From Marsupella aquatica (lineage: Eukaryota > Marchantiophyta), in contig OZ316896.1 in the NCBI GenBank assembly GCA_973895155.1, positions 15,872,001 through 15,936,000 on the forward strand: DNA of 64,000 nt, given 5' to 3'. Below the pieces are notes generated by a model. That model saw only the letters and a program-made list of their open reading frames with translations, was not told the origin of the DNA and made no database searches. Positions 1-12,854 of the stretch are shown in pieces. Each line of letters begins with the position of its first letter. The stretch's first letter is position 1. A program made the translations under genes and the position numbers.

Positions 1-3000
1 CAAAATGTTTTAAATTGGCAGACGAGGCACGAGCACAAACAGTTGAGAATCAGCACAGGGGAACTGCTGTCCTGGAATCGGATGAACTCTCGTTAGCAGC
101 ATCTGGACCACCAATGCCAGTAGCCACCAGGTGTGCATTTCCACTTCAAAATCTAAATAGTAAAAATTCTGGTACTGCATGCAAGTAAAAAGAAGAAAAT
201 TCTACCTTCATTCTGTTGACTAGATACCGGTACGTGAGCCACTCCTTCGCAGGTCTACAAGAGACCACGGCGGCGGGCACGGCAGTAACATTGACACAGT
301 GCAGAGAAGCGAGTTGCAAAATGTGACTGAGATGCCAGTTAAACTCTCGTGAGTACCTGCTTGCGTTATGTCATTAGGCTCGGTCTATTTTGCCTCGACC
401 AGGACCAAGAATATTTGCTATTCAATATGTCGCGGGTAGGTTCAGCATTTGGATTCGGGAATCATCTTGACTTGGCTGATTCAATAAGCCGTTTCCAGCC
501 CGATGATCGTCCGGTTCTTCTCTACACTATCCTTCGAAAAAGTGGGCCGAATTTTCTGCCAACGCTTGCGGTTGTTTCAGTGCCGTAAATTCTAGATCAA
601 CATATTATTATGTCAAGACATTCAGGGTGGAAATTATTGCGGTACACAAAATGAAGAAAGCATTGCTCACTGTCCCGTGCAGGCCAGCTATTGCTTCTCT
701 ATCATTGAACGACACGCAAAAGGAAGATGAAGAGGAAGCATACCCATCGACTTTCAACAAGAGCTCACCTGTCGTCCCTTGCGTTACCCTTGAAGAAAGG
801 GGCAGAGATAGTATTTCAACGCAAGCACCTGCCGTGTCTATTAAAAAATCGCAGATACTGCGGGGAGACGGGCAGGGAGCTCACTTCGAGGGGAAACAAC
901 GTATGGCGAGAGAAGATCCCACCCGTGGCCAACTGAAATTGAAAACAGCCCCGAAATCAGGAAACAGCGGTATGATGGTACTTAAACATAAAAATACCAT
1001 TCCCAATCAGAAGGAGCACAGTCTCGGCGCATCCAAACGTCCTTCGCGAGAGCTCCAATTGGGTTTGCAGCGAACTTCTCCCCTTCAGTTGGGAAAGGGC
1101 CAAGGAGATAGTTGTGGGACGCATATACATGCAGAAAGAGAGAGGCAACAAATAGTTCGTCATAACGTCGTGGGTGTGCCCACAGCGGTGACTCCTGTGG
1201 ATGGAATTAAACAAGGGCTTGAGGTCCAAAAGTCAATCACCAACAAGGTCAAAGCTCAAAACATGCCGACTTCGAGGTACAAATTGGAATTTATCATTTA
1301 GTTCACAAGTCCTATCGTCGAACCTGCAGTGCCAAGACTTCAGATGTTGTCTTCACTCTCCTTAAGGTCACCGGTAGTGATTTCTGCTTCTGTCAATTTG
1401 TTAATCTTACAGGACGTTAGCGACTTCGAAATTCTTTGCCACTGATACTCCAACATCTATAGAGAAAGAGATTGGGCACCAAATGCAAACCCCACAACCA
1501 GACCTGGGAAAAAGCTCCAAATTGATGTCTTCAGCATGTCAAATGAGGACACTTGCGACCGATGCTCCAACCTCTACACAGAACGACATTGGACACCAGA
1601 TCCACACCCCACGTCCAGACCTGGGAAAAAGCTCCAAGTTGATATCTTCAACAACGTGTCAAATGAGGACACATACGCAGGTTTGGTAATTTCAGCCCTT
1701 CAATGCGTCGAGAATTCCTTTCTGAAGAGTCCGCGGGCTAGTTCTAGCAGCTACAATGTTACGAACGCATCCAATCGCCAGATTTCTGCTAGAATCAATT
1801 TGAGATATCGACCGAGGATGGCCTCTTAAATATCCATAAAACCTTAGCCTGATTGCTAAAAACTCACTCTTCATTTTCGAATTGTTTGCCTTGTGTTACG
1901 ATTTTTGTTGCCAGCCTAATGTGCTTGTCGGAGGTAAACATGCGGTCAGAAAAATTAGTGGAACCTCCGAGGTTAGCAGGGGCAAAGGTTTTCAGACGAA
2001 CAGGTGACACTAACTTTGCAACATTCAAACGATCTTTAATTCTCCTACTTGATGACACATATCTAGAGTCCACATCTGTTTTCAGCTGTTCATGACCAAC
2101 CTTTTCAGTAGGCACTGCAAGGGTTTCGGTCGATTTCATGGATGGAACTTTAGGTTGATCTAGAATGGCAAATTCAATGTTCAGTTCCCTGGTAGATATT
2201 GAATTGGTTAGTTCCAGTAAGCATTGAATTATCGTAACGGCAACTTCTGATAGTGCACTCTGGCAGCTCAAGTAGGGATATAGAGATTCGGGCCAGTGGG
2301 AACAGTACGGAGACCACGGCCAGACCGCAGGCTCATGGCATCGGACGCACTACTCTCCAAAGTTCTCTATCGTTGAAACCGCAGGTTGACGGGCACAAGG
2401 TCCAAGCTGACAGAAGGAGCAGACAGAAAAGGCCATCACTGGAGCGTGTTGTAAGTCTGCTCTGGTTTCGCTCTGGATGTTTTAAGAATATCAAATCAAA
2501 GCTTGGCTTGTGACGAGCATTTTTCAAATTGATGTGTGAACAGACAACGACCCCGCTTTATATCTAGGGTAACCATGCAAAATTTTCAAGTTCGGATAAG
2601 TGTCTTCCTAATTTCTCTAGTTTACTCCATCTAAGTTATATTTCATGATAGTTCTGGAAGCAGAACGGAAGGACAGGAGAATGACACTGGGAGAATAAAG
2701 GTATGGAAAACGAAATATGCTAACCAAGTTTGCTCACGTTTTGGATGTGTGCTGCTGCTGATCTGCAGGAGGATTCAGTCCCGTTTAGTGAAAAGGTCCA
2801 GAACCAAAAGCTTCCTGTTTCAACTGAGACACCAATGGGACACCTCCCTGCTCAAGGTTCAGCGGATTTGTTGATCACTGAGGACAATCACATTGAGGAG
2901 CTATACTTTCAATATACTGACAAGCTTGATGCTGTAAGTAATACTACAGTAGCTCTGCTTTCATCAACCACAGATATTTTCACGTATTTGCTTCGGAACG

Positions 3001-3714
3001 AGCAGTGCGTCAAATTTATCCCGTTGCCTATTGCAGCAAGTAAACGGGTCCATTTGAACAGCCTCGTGTTGCAAGGAGTGGGCCACTTGTATTGTAGTCT
3101 TGGCTTGGCTCCCGGGGTTCGCGTTCGCAATTCTGGGTGTCGCCGAGGAAGTTTAGAAAATTAATATTTCTCTGCTCATGAACGTCTGGACCATGTTAAT
3201 TTGCATTCAAGGTGCTTCCTTGATTCAGCTAGTTTCTTTAATCAGATGCTGAAGGTGCTAAGAAAGCTTAACGATGATGCCAAGAACCTTCTTGTGAGAG
3301 CCCACGTCACCAACAACAAGCTCAGGATGCTCGACAGCCCTATGGTCGAATTTAAGATATCCTTTTAACATTTGATGGTGATATGATTTTCCTACTGTTA
3401 TGGTGCCGGGTTGCAAGAAAACATCATGAATAGCAAAGCCGTTGCATCATAAAACTTGTTCGCGATGGATGAAATTCACAGTTTGTCGGTTAATTCGCAA
3501 AAATCTAGAAGGAGATTATGCTGATCCGGAAGATCCGTGGAACAAAAATTGTCGAACTTCGGATCAGGAAGAGCGAATCCGGGCAAAGTACTCTGGTAAG
3601 TGTACGGAATTTGAGAAATTATGTCATCCTGTCCTTGACTCCGACCACATTCAGAAACTGAAGAAATCTGTAATGGACGCTTTGCGAAATGATTACAGAG
3701 ACAAGGAACCGTAG
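1..3714 (+). CDS. Unrecognised multi-exon gene, 5' end outside window
   Basis: I do not recognise the family. Exons that join in frame with GT-AG introns are <1-130, 626-1276 and 1413 to about 1685; both joins split an Arg codon in the same phase. Further likely exons are about 2267-2450 (perfect GTAAGT donor), 2769-2933 (ctgcag acceptor, GTAAGT donor), 3246-3356 and a last exon ending in TAG at 3714. The protein is hydrophilic and basic, rich in Ser, Lys and Gln. It has a two-copy 39-residue repeat near 1441-1675 and a more ordered, charged C-terminal part (KVLRKLNDDAKNLLVR; DYADPEDPWNKN). No membrane segment is visible. Disorder followed by a charged helical end would suit a chromatin or scaffold protein, but that is a guess. 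The joins after 1680 and after 3356 are uncertain. Confidence 0.55.
1439..1675 (+). repeat. Two-copy 117-bp tandem repeat inside coding exon
   Basis: The segment starting near 1441 (ACTGATACTCCAACATCT) recurs near 1558 with a period of about 117 bp, a multiple of three. In the frame of the exon beginning at 1413 it encodes two copies of a 39-residue unit containing PDLGKSSKL and CQMRT. The copies differ mostly at single bases and keep the reading frame, which supports this frame as coding. Confidence 0.75.
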
Positions 3715-6700
3715 CGGTATCGACAAAACTCTCCTCGATGCTCACCCTTCGACTAGCGGAGAAAATTCTCAGTAATTGATCCTGGATGACACAGACGGCT
3801 TACTGGAATTCATCCATCGCTCTAGTAGCTGCTCTAAGAGCTCTTTGCTCGCTCTCATGCTCGTACAACATTTGCAATTTATAGACATGTAGTCTAGGGA
3901 CGCAGAATTGCTCTCCACAAATCAACGACACCGTAGGACACCCAGTGCAACCCTGCCACAGAGAACTGGGCAGGCAAAATCGAATTGCTGTACCTAGAGT
4001 GTACCTAGAGAGCTCTGTCACGTCGTAGGAGGTCTTGAACGTAAATTTGAAGGGAAGTCATGCGTGACTTTTTGCATTACTTTTGAGTCTTGCTTAGGCA
4101 CTGCAGTCAAGCTCTCTACTGTGCATCTGGCACTTAGCGTAGGAGTGGACTGGCAGCGAGGTTGGACAGGGCTGCTGTTGTTTGAGGGGTGGGGGTTTGG
4201 TTGTGGATGGGCTTTCTCATTTGAACCATCATCACGATTCTAACAAACTGCTGGCGATCGGTCGCTTCTAAACTCATCAAAACATTTTTTTACTCATGTA
4301 GTGAATCACATGTGCCATTATAGTTCTCTTGTTGAGACGTTCTGCAAAGACATTGTCAGTTATGCACGATCTTTGATAGCAAGGATTTCTGATTTGACCA
4401 AACTATTGAGGTTTTCGTTGAACCTGTAGACTCCAACGGCAGAGAACACTGAACACATCAAAGAGCAGATGGAATGGACAGTATTGTTGGTAGCAACATG
4501 ATGGACGCAATCATGATGGACGCAAAGCTCGAGTGGTGTTTCCAAGGGGGTAGTGATACAAAGGAGGGCATAGGGTTTGTCAAAAGGATGGCCACAAGCA
4601 AAGTCCTAGGGGCGAAACGTTTCATCAGTAAGATTGTGATGGGTCTTGTAATTAGGTTCTTGTAATTAGGTAGCCAGTAAGTATTCACGTCCTGGCCATA
4701 AAACAGTTTTATGGCCTTGGCGGCACTTATGGAGCTCTTTTTACAAGCTTTAATAGTTGCTTGAAAATTATCATCCTAGGGGCTTGCAACATTGAGTTCT
4801 ATCAGTATTTCATTCAACATTTCCTCCTTCCCATCCTAAAATGACATTGGCTTAGAGTATACAATTGTTGCCATTGTGCCACTTTGCCAAACTACAGTAT
4901 ACACGTTATTGTGATGAGAATGAAGCCAGTATGGTTTTGGCCACAACTGCAGTACCTTTGTGGAGACCCTCAATGATAGCAGCTGACCAAAGCTTCTTCA
5001 AGAACTTCAAGAAGAGCTTGTCATTTCACTATAGCCCTTGACCCTGGATGACAGCAGGTGACCTCTTCACAGGCGGCCTCCCTAATTCATCGACTGTCTT
5101 CACATGCGGCCCCTACTCCACCAACTCTCTTCACAGCAACCCTATTTTCAAATGTGGGGCAAACTCCACACCCGTCCCCTTTTTTCACCCCACCCTTACT
5201 TCAAATTATTGTCCCCTAAGTCCTTGAAGGAAAATAGAGATGACGACAATAAAAATCCTGAAAAAAAGATTATAAGCTCTTTCTTGTTCCTTTTTGCCTC
5301 ATCTCTATTTTTTTGTCCACCCTGCTTTTTAATTTTTTATTGAGAGTTACCGTCTAGAGGCTTCACCCTATACTATGGGCCTTAAAAGTAGCTTTGAATT
5401 GCACTTTATTAGTAAGATATGAATGCTAACATTTTTTAATGTGAAAATGTTGTATCAATGGGACTTTTAGGGTAATTTGGTGGTTTCTGTCCTTAATGTC
5501 TAAAGTGCCTTCTTTACACATTAAGTGTGTGTAGGGTTACAAAGGGCACCTCTGGTATTCACTCTTCTTCATAGTGCCAAGGCTGTTGGTGTATGGGCCT
5601 TTACACAAATTCTTCCTGTTAGTGACCCCTTTATGTGGTTTACACAGGAGCTTCACCAGACTTTGGGTTTTCTTTTGCCATTCCAGGAGCCTCTTTGGTC
5701 TTCTTGAGTTTTTTCTTTTGTTTTCCCCCCTTTATTGGGTCTAGTGCCTTTGGGATCTTGTCCGCTGATTTGGCACATTTTGTTCATGGCATTGTTCTAT
5801 ATAACTTCAGTTGGTAAATCATCTGAACATCAATTTCCTCAACTTTGGGTACTTTCTAATATCTAATATTGGTTTACCCTAAACTTTCTAATGTTTCAAA
5901 ATTTTATATACATAGTTTTATTCTAATGTAATTGGGGAGAAAGTTGACTACTATTTGGGTTTGCGCTCTTAGTGGACCCTCCTAAAAGTGGACTCATCTT
6001 TCTTGTCCATGGGAGTCTATGGACAAGAAAGTGGACTCATCATGCGGACCACGAGGAATAATAATGATGATAATATACTGTCCATCTTTCCTCTCATCTG
6101 TGAATCTCACTTTTTCCTACCGTACCCTAATCCAAAGAATCCAACCTCTTTCGTTTGCAGCTGTTTTCAGCATTTCGCTGCTCCCTGAACAGTATCTGCG
6201 TCTCGCACTACAGTTTAAGGCTCTCTGTTAGTGCACATTCCATAAGTGCAAACCCTAGCTAATTGCAATGTTTCTCCCTTTTTATAATACTATATTGAAC
6301 TTTCATTTGGTAGTTTTTGGAAGTGCAACGAGGGGCTTCACAAAAAGACAGATATATAAGTGCAAACCTCTTTAAGGGTTATGCATGCACTATGGTTAAG
6401 TGCAAAATTCCTTGAGGAAGTCGCAAGAATGTAGGCGGACAGAGTACCCATTGCACGTTGATACTAAAAATGCAGTGTAGTAAGCTGATTGAGAGGAATA
6501 GGACTTATAGTCAGCTTCCAGTTTTTTAAGAAAGTATTGGGCTCAAAATGTTTACCTAATTTGGGAACTCTATAACATTTACAATGTATGTGTGACAGGT
6601 TTGAGTCACTATGGCTCTTGATTCATTTAGTGGAGCTCAATCTGCCATTGCCAACTTACACTACTTTGGGATCATTCCCGTGTGGTATCTTGAAATTGAG

Positions 6701-7590
6701 CATAATGTAGAGACATTTAAACAGTACAATCTTATCAATAAATGCAAATTCCAAGTTTTTGCATTTATGGCCTAGTGCAAACCCTACGTTAAGTGCACAT
6801 CTGAGGCTCTATCCGGAGAGTGTGCACCAAAATAATTTTGAAGATCTTTTATTTTTCACAGTGTGCTGCTGTTGTTTATCAAATCTCCTAGTCTAATTTC
6901 TAACCACCTGATCTCCCAAGGTATAAAGTTCACGGTTTAATTTCTGGATAATACGATCAATGGCTACATGGACAATTGAAAATAGCTCATTGTTATCAAA
7001 TGTTTTTAGAGAGGTGAAATCTAGCAAAATTTTGCCATTTTCACCTTTAAAAAAGAAAGGCAATGTGGGACACTGGTGGGCTCCGTTCTCTTTGCCCCTG
7101 CCTTTGTGGGCTGCTTGTCCCCCCTCTCCGTGAGGTTTTCACGGTCAACTTATATACAAAAAGGAAAACCCTGGAAAAAGAAAGGCAATGTGCACTTATA
7201 GAGGGTCGAGTAGATTACTCCCTCTTTTTCGAATCGAGTCTGAGTAATTGCACTTTCCAATCCTTTCTTCCTTTGCTTTCCTTCGTGCCTCCCATCCAGC
7301 TCGTCCCTCGTGTCGCGACTGTCTCGCGCATCAATCATCCCATTATTGTGCACCCATCTGCGCACTCTCTCGCTCCCCTGTCTCCCTTCCTCCCTCCATC
7401 GCGATCGATATCTTGCGCTCCACTCCGACCCAATTGTCTGCTATTGCCGTTACGGTCTTGTACATTCGATTCCCCTCTGCCGTCTGGATTTGATGGTCAG
7501 GTCGCAATCCGCGCACCCAGTTCGTCGTGCTCTGCACATCCTCTGTCACTCGTCAATCGACATCGGTAATAATGTCCGATAGTTGCGGGG
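3715..7590. other. Spacer without a supported gene
   Basis: I see only short open frames without splice logic or recognisable motifs. Contents are a 31-bp local duplication at 4496-4530 (ATGATGGACGCA twice), pyrimidine-rich stretches near 5180-5340 and AT-rich DNA at 5820-6060. The phrase GTGCAAACCCTA recurs near 6247 and 6773, with looser copies between. A segment at 5338-5380 is shared in inverted orientation with 56960-57010. A short hairpin lies at 5998-6031. Confidence 0.6.
5998..6031. repeat. Perfect 13-bp stem hairpin between direct repeats
   Basis: CTTTCTTGTCCAT is followed after an 8-nt spacer by its exact reverse complement. On both sides lies the phrase GTGGACTCAT. This looks like a footprint or foldback from a small insertion. 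No function is claimed. Confidence 0.6.
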
Positions 7591-7616
7591 AGGGCGGCAG
7601 AGAACAAGCTCACAGC

Positions 7617-7700
7617 ATTGGCTGAGAGAGTGAGAGAGAGATCTGTAGAGAGAGCGAGAGAGAGAGAGATTTGCAGATTGGTAGAGAGGTTGTAGAGCAA
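7617..7700 (+). promoter_or_regulatory. GA-rich microsatellite in the leader of the FAM114 gene
   Basis: An almost pure run of GAGAGAG with interruptions (AGATCTGTAGAGAGAGCGAG) lies 260-345 bp upstream of the ATG at 7962. GA tracts are common in plant promoters and 5' leaders, where GAGA-binding (BBR/BPC) proteins can bind. The upstream 7260-7500 stretch is correspondingly pyrimidine-rich. Placement in the leader rather than the promoter is inferred because the transcription start is unknown. Confidence 0.45.
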
Positions 7701-7961
7701 TACATCATTCTGGTTTTTCTGGAAATTCGCTTGCTGGCAGAGAGAGAGAAAGAGCAGTCTGTGAGATCGCGCGCCGGGATTTTGGGGATGGCGTCAGAGT
7801 GAGGCCGCACTGTCTGGTCTCTATGGTTTTCGATACTGGGAGCGTCGGCTGAGAGAACGGTAGTTGACAGAGAGCGGTAGAGAAGGGTCTATGTGCTGCG
7901 GCATCGGTCAAAATCCTTTGACATAGAACTTGTGAGGTGATATTGTGAGCGAAGGCCAGGA

Positions 7962-10900
7962 ATGGAAGACGGAGGACAAGGAAATGTGGTTCCTGCAGAA
8001 GAGTCGGAGGCGAAGAAGGAACAGACACCAGCAAGTGGAGGTGGCGGAGGATGGGGAGGCTGGGGCGGCTGGGGGACGTCAGCCCTGTCTGTGTTCACAG
8101 ACCTCCAGAAAGCCGCTGCTGACGTTGCGGACGAGCTTTCCAAAAATGTGAGCCCTCGTGAATTTGTTGGCCTCTTTATCGTCTGGCTACCTTACACGAC
8201 GTGATGAATGCGTTGTTGTTGCTTTGAGGAAGCGACCATGTTAATGTCAGTTTTGCAAGCCTTTTCCCAATCGTGAACGTGTTTTTCTTCCTCTTTTTTA
8301 AGTCCAGCCCGAAGATATGGAGCTGCTCTCTGCTAAAGTTTTCGGAATGTTCTTAAATGAGTTGGAGAGAAGATACTGCACATCGATTCGAGAGTATTTC
8401 TCTGCACTCAAGGAAATGCTTGCAACCGTTACACATGACAATCCTTGTGGCGAGATCCAATTCCTGAAAACTAGGCAGGAAGAAAAAAGTTGCCCGAGCG
8501 TTGTGCCAGCAAAAATTTGCTGATGCCCACCATCAAGGTGGTCTTTGTACTTGAGTTCCAGATTTGTTGCTCCAATGTTATTTATTACCCTAATGATTGC
8601 CAAAGTTCTTTGCGCGCCCCTTTTCTGTTCCAGTCAAAACTTAAATTTGAGGTGGCAAAAGGTTGTTCAGGGTATATGATTGTGCGAACTCCGACCGCGC
8701 CTCACTTTAGGTCATGACAGTAGGGTTAGCTCGATTCGTGGCGGGGTTTCAAACCTCTATGGATGCTGACGTATTGGTCACAGTTACCGGCACCTCGTCG
8801 TGTTTAGTCTACTACTAGGTCATGTTTTCCCTAGCTTTCTATCTCTCCGCATGTCGTGTAGGAAGAATGCGGTCATGACTTTGTCTTTCGAGATCTGGGT
8901 ACCGGCGGAGCCGAGGTCTGATTCTGATAATTCGTCGTGTTTTACAGGCAGTTGCTGCTGCCCAGGGTGCAGCCAAAGGGGTTGCCGACTTGCCAAAGAG
9001 TGTTGCGGACCAAATTGAATTAGATCTGAAGGATGACTCTCTTCCTAAGGAGGAAGCTACTCCTGTGGATGAGGCAGCGAAGGAGAAGGAAAATCTTGAG
9101 GAGGATGAGGACATTCCTTTGACCCCACAGGATAAATTACGGCGTTCTGCTCTGGAAAAGCTTGAAGGAGCCAGCAAAGAAAGTTTTCTTGGACAGGTTG
9201 GACTCCACAACAGCAACTATTTGCGTCGAATTTGTCTTTGTCAGGGGCACTTCCGATAATATCTATTACACAGGACTTACACTATGGCACTTTGTAAAAG
9301 CAGGGCCTCAAGGTGTTTGACGACTCGGTGGACACTATAGCATCTGGAGCCTTTCAAGCATTTGGAAATGCCTGGAAAGGGAGCTTAAGTCTCGTGCAAA
9401 AGTACGTACAAGTGCATTTATATGTCTGTTCCAGAAATAGTAATCCATTGGGTAATGGTGCCATGTGGAAGGCAGTCGAAGGACGGAGGAAGTTCTGATT
9501 CTCGTCAATCATCTCTGCAGGTTGGAACATTCAGCAGAGAATTTGGCTGGAAATATTCAGCAGGGCACGTTCACTCAGAAGGCTGGTTCGTTTGTAGAAG
9601 TAAGCACGCATTGTGGAGAGTGAATTCTCTGTTGTCTTCCTCTCGATGAGCTGTCAGATAAAAATGGAGACGGGTGTTTTGCAACTTAGGATAAATTGTC
9701 TCGGAGGGCAATTAATCAATTAGAGAAATTGGTTCCTCAATAGGGCTGGAGAGGTGCATCCTCCTCAAGATTTTCGTCAATAGGGCTTGTATGCGTTTCA
9801 CTGCTTTTCCATGGACAACTTTTGAATCTTTGGATATGTCCTTATCATGTGCAGAGTGGTAAAGCTTTCACTGCGAGGGGGATCAAAGTGCTGGAGCATG
9901 TTGGAAAAGAGACCTTGGATATGATCGCAGCAGAAACTGGAATTGAGCTCGAGCAAGATCCTCCCGCCTCAGAAACAGTGGACGGTGATGAGGGCTATTA
10001 CGAAGACGTGACTTTTGATCGATGCTTTTACATTTATGGAGGACCAGAGCACTTAGAGGTATTTAAGTGTTTTCCTCTCTCAAGTTCCACAGATACCACT
10101 CATAAATTTAGTGGACCAGAATCATGCATGTGACATCGATTGATAGTTGCCTATGGTCACTCTAGCAGCGAGATGTCAAAAAGCGTGCTGCATAGAATTA
10201 TTTGGACCATCCCCAGTTGGCTTCTTATATCTTGTCGATTACAGGAATTGGAGTCATTGTCAAACCATTACACCTTACTGTGCAATCGGGCCAGAGCAAA
10301 ATTGGCCGGGGAGGCCAAGATTACTTTCGATGGGACTTTGAAACAGCTTCACGAGACATTGAGTTTAAGCGGGGAGAGCGACGATGGACCTAACAAGGGG
10401 AAGAGAGTGGATGGGGAATCCGCAAACAGTGGAGATGAGCTCACGTCCCTTCGTGATTCAAGCATAAGTAAAGCTGCTGAAATGGCTGCTGGGTGAGTTT
10501 ACTTGACATGTTGAGAAACATTGTGCTTATGCTTCTTGCACGCTTGAGGACAATTTTTTCGCCGTCATTTTTGACATATACTGAACTCTTCTTGTCAACT
10601 TCCTCAGTTTCACAGGAGCATTAGGAGGGCTTGCGGTGAAGGAAGTTGTCAAAAAAACCACCGACAGGGTAGACGCTATCAAGGCAGAGGGTGTTCATGT
10701 GAGTGAAGTGCTATAACCTATTTGTTATATCAAAACCGAAGGTCGATAATGAATATGCCCTAGTCATTTCTCTTAGAAAATGAATGAATTTCGACTGATT
10801 CAAGTGGTTTGATCTTGGGGACTGAAGCGGAAGGCGAGAGTTTTCTCTGGTTTTTGCAGAGGCTGTCGGAGTTATGTGCGGTGTGCATTTCCCATCTGGT

Positions 10901-11398
10901 TCTACTGGCGAAGTCTGTCTTGACAACCAGTACTGAAGCAGACAAGGCGAACCGTGTTGCAGACGACATAGAATGGCCGCAAGATAGCTTGGGAAAAGCT
11001 GCATTGATCAGAGTCCGAGCCCGAACCATGGCGGGAGACATTGAGGCAGTTTCTGACAGTTTCGTTACCGGTACAATTCACTCACCTCAAGTCGCTTTCT
11101 CTTTTATTGTAAACATTTATGGTCATCAGAGGTAATTATAATGAATGCACTTGACCCTACAGGTATTGGAGATGTGACAGCTGCTTTTCAGGCTGCGATT
11201 AAGAATGAGATTGCTGTTGCCAAGGAAGAGGGAGTTGAAGATGTTAGAGAGGGGTTGCTGAAAGAAAGCTCAATTGAAGATAAGGCGCAGGCAGTGTGCT
11301 CTGATATTGAGAATGATGGGAGCGCAGCAATTGAGAAAATTCAAGATGGTCTCAAGCATTTAGTTTATGTAGTCTTGTCAACATCCGTTAGCTCTTAG
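7962..11398 (+). CDS. FAM114 / NOXP20-like protein (DUF719)
   Basis: Nine exons join in frame with consensus GT-AG sites: 7962-8147, 8948-9196, 9304-9401, 9521-9599, 9855-10058, 10245-10492, 10608-10698, 10860-11070 and 11163-11398, giving 533 residues ending in TAG. The N-terminus is acidic with a Gly/Trp run (GGGWGGWGGWGTSALSVF) leading into the DLQKAAADVADELSKN helix. This Trp-Gly entry and the later blocks FYIYGGPEHLEELESLSNHY and LLCNRARAKL are hallmarks of the FAM114/NOXP20 family. Animal FAM114A proteins are reported partners of the Golgi GTPase RAB2; the plant role is unknown. Length matches the family. No signal peptide or membrane segment is visible; several amphipathic alanine-rich helices are. 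The ATG at 7962 is chosen because it opens the family-like N-terminus. An in-phase extra exon within the 800-bp first intron cannot be excluded. Confidence 0.88.
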
Positions 11399-11899
11399 GT
11401 TTGGGTGAACTGAATAATGGTTAAAGGTACATACGATGCCGTCTCATTCGGGGGCAGGATTTTCCTTCAATAGTAGTATGTTACCTTAAATTAGACTGTA
11501 CATTAGTAGGGATATATATCTTGAAAATTGTGGCAATGTGCAGATTAATTCATGCCACTTTGTAATTAGCCCTTTCAATTCTTCAGAACTCCCAATCGAA
11601 GACTGTCTGAGTACCTGAAAGATGTTCATAATTAGACTGTTGGGGGTGATGGCTTTCGACCATTCAAGCATAAACATCTGAAATAGAAACTTGTGGCACC
11701 ATCGCCATCAATATCATTCAGACCCAGTTGCACAACCCTCTCCGCGAATAAGATTGGTATGACTTCAGGCTCTGCTGGGTACTGCAATGAAAGAGGAAGT
11801 CCTGTGGTGCTATCAGGGTGCTAAAAGTTAACAACTTGGGACCCGGTCAAACGGAGGTTAAGAGAGTAATGCTAGCTAGTGTGAAAAAAATTCAATGGG

Positions 11900-12364
11900 A
11901 TGGGACCGAGTGAGCTTGAGTCATACAGAGCAGAACATAAAGTAAAAATTGAATATCTATGGTACATGCAATTTGATCAGTTTTTTAATGACGTGGTTCC
12001 GTTCGACCCGCCTTGCAACGTTACGAGCGTTATTTTCAATGAGAGCCAACTTGGGAGCTATTGGGGTCTGTCTTTCCAGATCGTAATTGGAGTAGGGAAG
12101 TAGTAACACTTTCTGCATGTTCTGAAAATCCTGAAAGGCCCGTCGTGGTAAAATCCCGGGGAGCTGGTATCAGGGAGCGTTTGACCCAGAATCTATTTTG
12201 GAACTAAGGGTAGTTTCATGATTTTTGCTTGAAATTATGGTAAACTTATATATAGGGATCTGCGAAGAACGTGTTGGACATAGATTTTACACAGATCATA
12301 AACATAAACTCGCCAGGTGTACTTGAGAGTCCATGGTATGAAGCAGCTGAAGAAACAGTTTAGA
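11900..12364 (+). CDS. Weak two-exon gene candidate
   Basis: An open frame from ATG 11900 runs to a GTAATT donor at 12082 and can join in phase 0 to an exon at 12256-12364 (tatatag acceptor, TAG stop), giving about 96 residues. The composition looks protein-like (MQFDQFFNDVVPFDPPCNV; VLDIDFTQIININSPGVLE). I do not recognise a family. It may be a real small gene, exons of a larger one, or a relic. Weak exon-like phrases continue downstream, for instance at 12751-12788. Confidence 0.25.
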
Positions 12365-12854
12365 ATCTTCAGTTTAGAATTTTCGGAAGAACCGATTGAA
12401 CAAATTACAGATGATTTGCAACTGCGATTTTTTGACGGAATAGTTTTCTTTTTTATAACGTGGAAGAGATGTATCCCGACACCGGCCAGCTTCTGTGTAC
12501 CACTCTATTTTCATCCCCGGATAGATGTGTTGGTACAGTTCTGTAATCTCTGATAGTGGGAGTCCGACTGCACGATGTCTCCTGAGTGGAACCCAATTTG
12601 CTAAATTAGTATACATTTATTCTCTGTACACCGCAGACAATTCGCTCGGGATAAACCGTAGCTGCGAGCGAGGTATCTATACAATGATATTTGTCGTTCT
12701 TGTGATATGATAATCAATATCGGTGACACTTCATTATCTTCTTGTTCAGGTACTTTGTGAACATACAACCCGCCGACTTTTACACAGGTTAGCACGAATT
12801 TATATCCATTACTTATCTTTGTTGGTCACTGCTGTAGAGAGTCCGAGTGAAAGA

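Noticed and set aside
3800-4021. Minus-strand frame ending HESEQRALRAATRAMDEF
   Set aside because: Protein-like tail but no splice context, start context or homology; it lies in the probable 3' flank of the plus-strand gene.
4360-4690. Possible hAT/DUF659 transposase fragment
   Set aside because: Frames on both strands contain loose resemblances but no catalytic or dimerisation motif.
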